Below are positions 1 to 5,179 of a DNA stretch of 6,482 nucleotides, in pieces. The translations under genes and the position numbers were made by a program. The stretch spans positions 1 through 6,482 of the forward strand of contig DAOVLV010000107.1 in NCBI GenBank assembly GCA_030631085.1, in the 5' to 3' direction. Source of the stretch: Planctomycetales bacterium. GTDB lineage: Bacteria > Planctomycetota > Phycisphaerae > SM23-33. Position 1 is the stretch's first letter, and every line of letters starts with the position of its first letter. The notes beneath the pieces are model-generated. The model had not been told where the DNA came from, made no database searches, and saw only the letters and a program-made list of their open reading frames with translations.

Positions 1-275
1 GCCTGGTAACCCTTCAGGGCGAACCCTGCGTCCACATCGGGATAAGGATAAAGGAACAGTTGACCTGTAATATGGAAGAAACCTCCGGGGACTCCCGGGA
101 CATCCATTCGGTCATGGTATTGGGATACGTCAACGGTGGTTACTATTACGTCCCGTCCGCCGATGTCCTGCGGGCAGGGGGATACGAGGCGGAGTATTAC
201 TTCTACAATAACTGGGCCGGGCCGTATAAAAGCGATATCGAAGACGTCATCGTCAACAGCGTGCTGGAACTATAG
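1..275 (+). CDS. C-terminal fragment of a probable papain/C39-like cysteine peptidase (5' end outside window)
   Basis: The reading frame is open to the left edge (first full codon at 3) and ends at TAG 273-275, so only the last 90 residues are visible. Two landmarks suggest a cysteine peptidase of papain/C39-like fold. One is a His in a hydrophobic strand (HSVMVLGYV, His codon 105-107), followed by an aromatic strand GGYYYVPS. The other is YYFYNNWAG (Asn codons 207-212, Trp 213-215), which resembles the Asn-x-Trp around the third catalytic residue. The catalytic Cys would lie upstream and cannot be seen. The His-to-Asn distance of about 34 residues is longer than in papain itself, so a C39-like or divergent family is possible. 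A TTG at 60 is not a credible start, because coding continues upstream without a break. The gene ends 42 nt before the oxidoreductase and could be co-transcribed with it, but the functions show no obvious link. The fold call is inference; that this is a real coding 3' end is much firmer. Confidence 0.55.
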   Translation, partial: LVTLQGEPCVHIGIRIKEQLTCNMEETSGDSRDIHSVMVLGYVNGGYYYVPSADVLRAGGYEAEYYFYNNWAGPYKSDIEDVIVNSVLEL

Positions 276-317
276 GGCCTGTTGCCAATCTAAAAACACT
301 TTTCAGGAGCCGGAAAC

Positions 318-1493
318 ATGGCGAGTAACAAGAAAGTTCGTTTCGGAATTATCGGATCAGCCGGACTGATCGGAAATTATCACACCGACACACTGACCAA
401 GGGCGAAGGCCCGTACGAATTAACGGCAGTTTGCGACATCAACGAATCGCGCGTGCGAAACCAGGCCGAAACACTCGGCGTCTTCGGCACGACGCAGGTG
501 AGCGAACTGGTGGCCCGCGACGACGTCGATGCGATAATCGTCGCTACAGCCCATCCGCTTCATACCGCCGGCGTCATTGCCACGGTCGAGGCCGGTAAGG
601 ACGTACTGACCGAAAAGCCCCTCGCCGCTACGCCCGCCGACGCTCGAAAGTTGGTAAAGGCCATCAATCGCAAACGCCGCATCGGCGGGATCCACTACCA
701 GGCGCGGGCAAATCCTTCCGTCCGGAAGGCCAGGCAGATGATAGATTCCGGTGAACTGGGCAGGATACTGAGCATTCGCGTTACCGGTTCGTTTTACAAG
801 AGCGACTACTACTACAGCCTCGGCGGGTGGCGAGGTACGTGGGCCGACGAGGGCGGCGGCGTGCTGATTAACCAGGCCCCCCACGAGATAGACCTGATGT
901 GCTACCTCGCTGCCGGTTCGGCGCCGGCTGAACTTGTCGGGCGATGGACCAACCTCTATCACGACACCAGCCAGGTCGAAGATTTCGCCTCGGCGGCGGG
1001 GGTTTTCCCCAACGGCGTGGAGTTCACGCTGAACGTCAGTGTGGCCATGCACGCCGATACCAAGCGGATCGAGATTTTCGGCACTGCCGGCGCGCTGACA
1101 CTACAGGACGGCAAGTTCACCCGCTACGTCCGATACGAAAAAGACCTGGCGGATTTCGCCCGCACTTACGCCGGCCCCGACCCTTACGCCGCCCCGGAGG
1201 TCCACGACCAGCCGCTACCCGAGGTCGGCGACAACGACCCGTCATTGATTCACAAGATGTTCGCCGAAGCCGTTCTTACCCGCAAAAAAGCCAAAATGTT
1301 GGTGTCCGCCGCTGAGGGGCTTTGGTCAATGGAGACAATCAACGCGATTTACCTGTCGGGGTATCTTGGCAAAAAGGTCAAACTCCCCGTCAGCGCCGCA
1401 CGGTACGACAAAATGCTGGCCGACCTTATCGCCAACGCCAGAGAAGTCTCCCGCCCGCAGCGCGAGTCAGAAGAAGGACGAATCGCCACGTAA
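318..1493 (+). CDS. Gfo/Idh/MocA family NAD(P)-dependent oxidoreductase
   Basis: The predicted protein has 391 residues, normal for the family, with no signal peptide, so it is probably cytosolic. The N-terminal Rossmann domain starts with FGIIGSAGLIG (9-19), a variant of the GxGxxG dinucleotide loop, and has Asp40 at the end of the second strand (AVCDIN), which usually favours NAD over NADP. The family hallmark EKP is present at 99-101 (TEKPLAAT). The C-terminal alpha/beta domain carries GGGVLINQAPHEIDL (179-193), where His189 and Asp192 match the catalytic His and its HxxD partner. Family members oxidise or reduce sugars, inositols and related polyols; the substrate here cannot be read from sequence. 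The ATG is supported by AGGAG at 305-309 with an 8-nt gap. The gene lies 42 nt downstream of the peptidase fragment and ends just before a strong hairpin, so it is probably the last gene of its transcript. Family assignment is secure; substrate is unknown. Confidence 0.93.
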   Translation: MASNKKVRFGIIGSAGLIGNYHTDTLTKGEGPYELTAVCDINESRVRNQAETLGVFGTTQVSELVARDDVDAIIVATAHPLHTAGVIATVEAGKDVLTEKPLAATPADARKLVKAINRKRRIGGIHYQARANPSVRKARQMIDSGELGRILSIRVTGSFYKSDYYYSLGGWRGTWADEGGGVLINQAPHEIDLMCYLAAGSAPAELVGRWTNLYHDTSQVEDFASAAGVFPNGVEFTLNVSVAMHADTKRIEIFGTAGALTLQDGKFTRYVRYEKDLADFARTYAGPDPYAAPEVHDQPLPEVGDNDPSLIHKMFAEAVLTRKKAKMLVSAAEGLWSMETINAIYLSGYLGKKVKLPVSAARYDKMLADLIANAREVSRPQRESEEGRIAT

Positions 1494-1519
1494 GTTGACA
1501 GGTGGCGTGGTTTTTTTAT

Positions 1520-1563
1520 AAGCGCTAAACGGCAAGCCATACGGCTTGCCGTTTAGCGCTTTT
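1520..1563 (+). terminator. Perfect 19-bp hairpin terminator between convergent genes
   Basis: Arms 1520-1538 and 1543-1561 are exact reverse complements (19 of 19) around an ATAC loop, with a TTTT run at 1560-1563 at the 3' edge. It lies 26 nt after the oxidoreductase stop. On the other strand the hairpin begins 2 nt beyond the TGA of the EEP gene (stop codon 1563-1565). A T-rich tract also precedes the stem on the plus strand (1511-1517); read from the minus strand this becomes a run of A, so only the plus-strand reading looks like a classical intrinsic terminator. In the minus direction the stem may still protect the 3' end or block read-through. Confidence 0.75.
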
Positions 1564-2456
1564 CATTTCCCGCGCCGAGGCGATTGAACGCTTGGTTTCG
1601 TCGTCGGTTTTGACGTTGGGGCGGTTGTCGGGTTCGGGTTCCATGTCAGCGTGCTGGTTACCAGGTAGTGGTCGGACGCATTGGATTTTATGATTTTGCT
1701 CGCCAGCGTTTTGATATGGGCGTTGCAGAAGATGTAGTCTAGGCGGTACTTCCATTCCGTGTTCCGGTACCGCCAGCGCCAGGTTGTATGCGTATTAGCG
1801 CCCCGTGTTACCGTTGCGAAACTGTCGGTAAAACCATGCTTTACCAGAAAGACCGGAACAGTCATGTATGGCGGGCTGTTGAAGTCGCCGATGAGAATCG
1901 TTGGCAGGGTTTTATCCAGATTGTCGTGGATGTACTTGATTTCGCGGGCACGGATGGTTTCGGTTTGGAAGAACAGTTTCAACAGTTCGATGCCGCTCTC
2001 GCCGCGGCGGGGAACTGTCGGATGTAAATGGATGTTGGCGACCTGGACCTTTTTCCCGCCCAGTTTCGTATGGAACAGGAGCGTTCCGAAGTATCCGTGT
2101 TTTCGCGGCAGGTATCGTGGTTTTTTTATGGGCGACTTTGACAGGACGCCGTAGCCGCCTGCCGCCTGGCTGTTGCGGAAGTACATATAGCGATATTTCC
2201 GGCGCAAGGCCCGGCGCAGGTGTTTTTCGCTCCGCCGGTTGGTTTCCTGTAGGCAGACGAGGTGCGCGTCGGCCTTTCGGATTGTTTTGACTACTTCTTT
2301 GAGGTTCACGTTTCCGTAGTTGATGTTATAGGTGGCGGCAGAGAACTTGACGGTCGGTTTGGTGGTCGGTTCTGACGCAGGATTGGTTGTTGTTCCGGGC
2401 AAGTATGCAACCACCCAGAGAACTGCTGCTGAAAGGACAATTCCCAACCGTTTCAA
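1563..2456 (-). CDS. Secreted/anchored endonuclease/exonuclease/phosphatase (EEP) family protein
   Basis: From the TTG at 2454-2456 the protein has 297 residues. The start is chosen because AGGGAG (2465-2470) lies 8 nt upstream and the protein then begins with a clear signal or anchor sequence: basic MKR, then hydrophobic residues 4-19, with no lipobox Cys. An in-frame ATG at 2532-2534 would add 26 residues read from a repeat and hide the signal. All EEP-fold motifs are present in order: TYNINYGN (Asn44), LVCLQETN (Glu71, metal ligand), NIHLHP (141-146), GDFNSP (Asp191, Asn193), YRLDYIF (237-243) and SDH (261-263, catalytic His). These are metal-dependent phosphodiesterases or phosphatases acting on nucleic acids, sphingolipids or inositol phosphates; the substrate is unknown. 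Thr/Pro/Lys-rich stretches flank the domain on both sides (PTTKPTV at 30-36, PTTKPSV at 284-290). The probable location is periplasmic or outer surface. It lies 165 nt downstream of the membrane-protein gene on the same strand. Confidence 0.87.
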   Translation of the reverse strand: MKRLGIVLSAAVLWVVAYLPGTTTNPASEPTTKPTVKFSAATYNINYGNVNLKEVVKTIRKADAHLVCLQETNRRSEKHLRRALRRKYRYMYFRNSQAAGGYGVLSKSPIKKPRYLPRKHGYFGTLLFHTKLGGKKVQVANIHLHPTVPRRGESGIELLKLFFQTETIRAREIKYIHDNLDKTLPTILIGDFNSPPYMTVPVFLVKHGFTDSFATVTRGANTHTTWRWRYRNTEWKYRLDYIFCNAHIKTLASKIIKSNASDHYLVTSTLTWNPNPTTAPTSKPTTKPSVQSPRRGK

Positions 2457-2464
2457 TACTATAT

Positions 2465-2470
2465 CTCCCT
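2465..2470 (-). promoter_or_regulatory. Shine-Dalgarno site deciding the TTG start of the EEP gene
   Basis: AGGGAG on the minus strand is followed by an 8-nt gap and TTG. No ATG or GTG lies in frame at a suitable distance, and the next codons give a textbook signal-peptide n- and h-region. The site therefore supports TTG initiation over the longer ATG frame. Confidence 0.7.
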
Positions 2471-2511
2471 GTCGGCAGGCGCGGTTAAAAGCACACAACA
2501 AAAAGAAATTT

Positions 2512-2620
2512 ACCGCAGAGCACGCAGAGACCACAGAGAAAGTATTGTTGTTTGGTTCGGATTTTTTATTTCTCTGCGTCCTCTGCGATCTCTGCGGTTC
2601 ACTCTGTTGTGGTCTCTGCG
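2512..2620. repeat. Fold-back repeat of CGCAGAG words
   Basis: The left arm (2511-2540) holds three words CGCAGAG, CGCAGAG and CACAGAG spaced about 10 nt apart. The right arm (2570-2599) holds their complements CTCTGCG several times. Read as reverse complements, the 30-nt arms match at 24 positions, with a 29-nt AT-rich loop between them. A further partial copy follows at 2601-2620, including an exact 12-nt match (GTGGTCTCTGCG) to the complement of 2523-2534. The element fills most of the gap between the two minus-strand genes and stops 2 nt short of the stop codon of the membrane-protein gene (2622). From memory of environmental bacterial genomes, near-identical word arrays are multicopy and generate spurious low-complexity ORFs. 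Their function is unknown; a transcript of either strand would fold into a long hairpin. Confidence 0.8.
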
Positions 2621-2621
2621 A

Positions 2622-3656
2622 CTACTCTGCTCCGGTTTCTTTCCGTTTAGTGGCCGCCAGCGTGCGCATGGTTTCCATTTTTTGTCGGACTTCCTGTGCC
2701 ATTCGGCTGTTGGGATACTCGCCGACAATCTGTCGTCCTATGGCGATTGCCGCATCCCAATTCTGGTCGGTAACGCGAATGGCGAACTGTACGCCGAAGT
2801 TGTGCAGTTTGGCCTTGAATACGCCGCGAGCGGATTCGGCCATGGCGGCAGCCTCCTGCGGCGTGAGGTACTTGTCCAGTTCACGCAGCAGTTCTATGGA
2901 GCGATCGACATCTCCGCTTTTGACGGCCTGTCCGTAGTTTTCGAGCAGGTCGCGTTTATGTTTTGTGCGAGCGTCGCTGATGAGTTGCCCAAGTGCGGCG
3001 ATTTTGGGGTTATCCGGGAGTAGTTGCAGCAATCGGCGGGTCTGGCGCGACGCACCGGACCAGTCGCGGAACTCGATGAGTTTTCCGATTCGCCCCAGGG
3101 CGGCATCGACCTTCTGCTCGTTCGTCGTGGCCTTGGCCCTGACGATCTCCTTGCGCATCTGCTCGACCTGCTCGGTGTGCCCGAATCGTTTCTCGATGTC
3201 GCCGGCAAGTTTTTCTGCGCCGGCGTAATCCTGCCCAATCAGGTATTCATGGAGCAGTGCATCCATCGCCTCGGTTTCGGCCCGTCGGAACAGCAGGCTT
3301 CTTGCGGCATCGGACATTTGCGAAAGTTCGATCAATCGACGGTCGGATTCGTGGGCCGCTTCCAGTAGAGATTCGATGCGTTTGAGGTGGTCGGTCAGAG
3401 GCCTGGCGTCGTGCTCGCCACTGACGATAGCCTCGATCATTCCGCGAAATACCAGCACCAGCGCCGCTATTGAGACCATGACCAGCAGCGCTAAAACCAA
3501 TATCGCCACCCTGTAAATCGCCAGTTCCCCCGTCAGTGCGATGCAGACGTACGCAGTCGTAGCCACAAAGGCAACGCCCAGAAACGCCAACGCGATAAGC
3601 GACCAAATCCTGGCGAGAGTTACGACCCATGTAAATCGACTGCGATCATTGGGCAT
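2622..3656 (-). CDS. Two-helix membrane protein with C-terminal TPR-like helical repeats (function unknown)
   Basis: I do not recognise a named family. The 344-residue protein has two strong hydrophobic segments, about 18-41 and 47-70, separated by a short loop (TGELAIY), so it is probably an inner-membrane hairpin with both ends in the cytoplasm. Residues 75-130 are charged and helical, possibly coiled coil. The rest looks like degenerate TPR-type helix pairs: about 137-160 (QDYAGAEKLAGDIEKRFG), 190-215 (DWSGASRQTRRLLQLLPDNP), 240-270 (GDVDRSIELLRELDKYL) and 296-322 (WDAAIAIGRQIVGEYPNS). Such repeats usually mediate protein contacts, so a scaffold or assembly role is plausible but unproven. 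The ATG at 3654-3656 has a good Shine-Dalgarno AAGGAGT (3663-3669) with core AGGAG 7 nt upstream. It precedes the EEP gene on the same strand and is divergent from etfB. Codon use is like its neighbours, with no sign of recent transfer. Confidence 0.8.
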   Translation of the reverse strand: MPNDRSRFTWVVTLARIWSLIALAFLGVAFVATTAYVCIALTGELAIYRVAILVLALLVMVSIAALVLVFRGMIEAIVSGEHDARPLTDHLKRIESLLEAAHESDRRLIELSQMSDAARSLLFRRAETEAMDALLHEYLIGQDYAGAEKLAGDIEKRFGHTEQVEQMRKEIVRAKATTNEQKVDAALGRIGKLIEFRDWSGASRQTRRLLQLLPDNPKIAALGQLISDARTKHKRDLLENYGQAVKSGDVDRSIELLRELDKYLTPQEAAAMAESARGVFKAKLHNFGVQFAIRVTDQNWDAAIAIGRQIVGEYPNSRMAQEVRQKMETMRTLAATKRKETGAE

Positions 3657-3770
3657 CGAAGTACTCCTTCACTCATCGAATAATATCACCCTTACCGAAG
3701 TGCTTCTGACTACTGCTCTAACGTTAATTCTAGTACCAATAAGGTCCGAAGTCAAACCCGACGCGAGAGG

Positions 3771-3912
3771 CAATTGGCATTGGGCATTGGCGGCATTGGG
3801 TTTGTGAAAGTTTTTCTGTTTAATTCCGCGAGTCAATAAAATTTAACAATTATAAGAATTCGACGTGCAACGACCCCCTTACCACCAATGCCAAATGCCG
3901 AATGCCAAATGC
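3771..3912. repeat. Fold-back repeat of GGCATT words
   Basis: The left part (3771-3800) has three GGCATT-type words at 3776, 3783 and 3792 (the middle one GGCATT within GGGCATT). The right part (3884-3912) has the complementary word AATGCC or AATGC four times (CAATGCC, AAATGCC, GAATGCC, AAATGC), each 7-8 nt apart. The two parts are separated by about 85 nt of AT-rich DNA and can pair by several registers. It has the same architecture as the repeats at 2512-2620 and 6225-6333 but a different word. Its right end touches the -35 box of the etfB promoter. Confidence 0.7.
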
Positions 3913-3941
3913 TTGACTTGCGGGCGTTGGGCGTCTAAATT
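3913..3941 (+). promoter_or_regulatory. Sigma70-type promoter of the etfBA operon
   Basis: TTGACT (3913-3918; 5 of 6 to consensus) is followed by a 17-nt spacer and TAAATT (3936-3941; 4 of 6). Transcription would begin near 3948, giving a leader of about 40 nt before the GTG of etfB. Spacing is optimal and the position upstream of the first gene of the operon fits. The -35 box immediately follows the last word of the GGCATT repeat. Confidence 0.6.
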
Positions 3942-3975
3942 GTTTTCTCTGCAATCGAGTCTGATTGAATAAGAC

Positions 3976-3980
3976 AGGAG
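3976..3980 (+). promoter_or_regulatory. Shine-Dalgarno site supporting the GTG start of etfB
   Basis: AGGAG lies 6 nt before GTG at 3987-3989. The protein then begins MGYNCVVCVKQVPDT, matching the usual N-terminus of EtfB, so the GTG is the real start. Confidence 0.8.
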
Positions 3981-3986
3981 TAAATC

Positions 3987-4910
3987 GTGGGATATAACTG
4001 TGTAGTATGCGTAAAACAGGTGCCCGATACCAAGCGGATCACCGGCGAAGCGATGACCGAAGAAGGTACGGTTAACCGCGCCGCCTTACCGGCGGTCTTC
4101 AATCCCGAAGACCTCTACGCACTCGAGCAGGCATTGGCAGTGCGTGATGCGCACGGCGGGACGGTAACGCTCATTACGATGGGGCTACCGGCGGCTTCGG
4201 AAGTCCTCCGCGACGGACTATATCGCGGGGCCGACAGGGCGATTTTGATAACCGACCGACGAGCCGCTGCCTCCGATACGCTGGCGACCAGTTACATCCT
4301 CTCCTGCGCCGTCAAAAAACTCGACCCCGACATCGTATTCTGTGGCAGACAGGCGATCGACGGCGATACCGCACAGGTAGGGCCTCAACTGGCCGAAAAA
4401 CTCGATATGACGCAGATTACGTATCTGGAAGAGTTGATTTCGCTGGAAGACAAGGCCATCTGTATCCGCCGAAACGTCGGTAACGGGTACGAAGTCGTCC
4501 AGGCCGAACTGCCCGTGCTGGTAACGGTTATGGAGACAGCCAACGAACCCCGTCCACCGGCAGCGAAAAAAATGATGAAATTCAAAAAGGCCTTCTCACC
4601 GGCAGAGGTCGCAGGCAAGGCAGAGCACCTGCTCGAAGGCGATTACGAAAATTACACAGCCGAACTCAAAGCCGCCGAAGTGGACAAATACTGCGGGAAA
4701 TTGCAGGGCAAAGGACTGCTGATTGAGCAGTGGAATCTCGACGACATCGAGGCCGACCTGACATGGTGCGGAATGAAGGGCAGCCCGACGAAGGTCCATC
4801 GTATCCAGTCGGTAGTCCTGACCGGAGGCCAACATAAGCAGATTGAACCCACCGACGAAGGCGTCGCTACGCTGGTAGCGGAATTAATCGAAGAACACAC
4901 GATTGGTTAA
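3987..4910 (+). CDS. etfB: Electron transfer flavoprotein subunit beta
   Basis: The 307-residue protein is the beta (FixA-type) subunit of the EtfAB heterodimer, which carries electrons between flavin dehydrogenases and a quinone reductase or other acceptor. Visible signatures are the N-terminal strand VVCVKQVPDT (6-15), FNPEDLYALEQAL (38-50), the nucleotide-binding segment CGRQAIDGDTAQVGP (119-133), the NGYEVVQAELPVLVTV segment (166-181) and GSPTKV near the C-terminus (265-270). The GDTAQVGP form is shared with ETFs of anaerobes, including flavin-bifurcating ones, where this subunit holds FAD; mitochondrial-type proteins usually differ here. The protein is longer than the typical 250-265 residues because of roughly 40 extra residues, about 202-242, between the conserved core and the C-terminal GSPTKV segment. 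It is first in a probable operon with etfA and an acyl-CoA dehydrogenase gene, though 269 nt separate it from etfA. Family call is secure; bifurcation is only a possibility. Confidence 0.95.
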   Translation: MGYNCVVCVKQVPDTKRITGEAMTEEGTVNRAALPAVFNPEDLYALEQALAVRDAHGGTVTLITMGLPAASEVLRDGLYRGADRAILITDRRAAASDTLATSYILSCAVKKLDPDIVFCGRQAIDGDTAQVGPQLAEKLDMTQITYLEELISLEDKAICIRRNVGNGYEVVQAELPVLVTVMETANEPRPPAAKKMMKFKKAFSPAEVAGKAEHLLEGDYENYTAELKAAEVDKYCGKLQGKGLLIEQWNLDDIEADLTWCGMKGSPTKVHRIQSVVLTGGQHKQIEPTDEGVATLVAELIEEHTIG

Positions 4911-4920
4911 ATGACCAGAA

Positions 4921-5140
4921 CTGGTTTTTGTAAGCCCGAAGGGCGGTACATGTTAGCCCACGGCGGCAGCCGTGGGTGTGGATGAACTTCTCGCGACGGT
5001 TCAAGCCCTTTAGGGGCGGAACAAGAAATGGTGGCGCGATGTGTCGCCCCTTGAAGGGGCTAATGTTGACTGGCAAATAATCTTGAACCCACCGCTCCCG
5101 CGGTGGGCTAACATGTTTCGCCCTAACGGGCTGAAACCAG
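4921..5140. repeat. 220-bp palindromic REP/MITE-like element between etfB and etfA
   Basis: The element is bounded by 7-bp terminal inverted repeats (CTGGTTT at 4921-4927, AAACCAG at 5134-5140). Its outer 45 nt on each side are near-mirror copies, including an exact 14-nt pair ACATGTTAGCCCAC (4948-4961) and its complement (5103-5116). Inside are successive hairpins: 4934-4944 (GCCC/GGGC), 4957-4976 (8-bp stem CCCACGGC, GGCA loop), 5005-5017 (weak GCCC/GGGC), 5046-5060 (GCCCCTT/AAGGGGC), 5088-5107 (8-bp stem CCCACCGC, TCCC loop) and 5120-5131 (GCCC/GGGC). Corresponding left and right stems differ by compensating changes. There is no transposase inside, so it would be non-autonomous. It starts 10 nt after the etfB stop and ends 39 nt before the etfA start, so it must be transcribed with the operon. 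That it is multicopy is inference. Confidence 0.8.
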
Positions 5141-5165
5141 ACATGAAACGGTTTCTGGATATTAT

Positions 5166-5169
5166 GAGG
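5166..5169 (+). promoter_or_regulatory. Weak Shine-Dalgarno of etfA
   Basis: GAGG lies 10 nt before ATG 5180-5182, somewhat far and short. No better site exists between the palindromic element and the start, and the resulting N-terminus (MIEVNRQGEVWVFAE) aligns with the usual EtfA start. Confidence 0.5.
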
Positions 5170-5179
5170 CGGCACGCGA

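Larger units (their letters stand above)
3657..3986. other. 330-bp divergent intergenic region, no gene
   Basis: No credible coding frame is present. The region holds the Shine-Dalgarno of the leftward membrane-protein gene (3663-3669), a GGCATT-word inverted repeat (3771-3912), an AT-rich centre (about 3801-3860), and the promoter and Shine-Dalgarno of etfB (3913-3980). On the minus strand a TATTAT box (3680-3685) lies about 24 nt before the leftward ATG, but I find no matching -35, so the leftward promoter is not resolved. Confidence 0.7.

Noticed and set aside
420..1052. 210-residue open frame on the minus strand inside the oxidoreductase gene
   Set aside because: It is antisense to a gene with clear family motifs, has no Shine-Dalgarno or recognisable domain, and follows from GC-rich codon structure.
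2457..2534. Upstream ATG start for the EEP protein
   Set aside because: The extra 26 residues come partly from the repeat; the TTG has the Shine-Dalgarno and yields a proper signal sequence.
2512..2620. CRISPR array
   Set aside because: The repeat words are 6-8 nt with 2-3-nt gaps and appear inverted; no spacers of 25-40 nt and no cas genes.
2332..2937. 201-residue plus-strand frame running through the CGCAGAG repeat
   Set aside because: It overlaps the EEP and membrane-protein genes antisense, and its Cys/Leu-rich part is just the translated repeat words.
3680..3685. Leftward promoter (TATTAT) for the membrane-protein gene
   Set aside because: No acceptable -35 hexamer at 16-18 nt, so only noted.
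1054..4040. Identical 17-nt string CCGATACCAAGCGGATC in the oxidoreductase (1054-1070) and etfB (4024-4040)
   Set aside because: Both copies are in frame and encode DTKRI with the same preferred codons in unrelated proteins; coincidence is the simplest reading.
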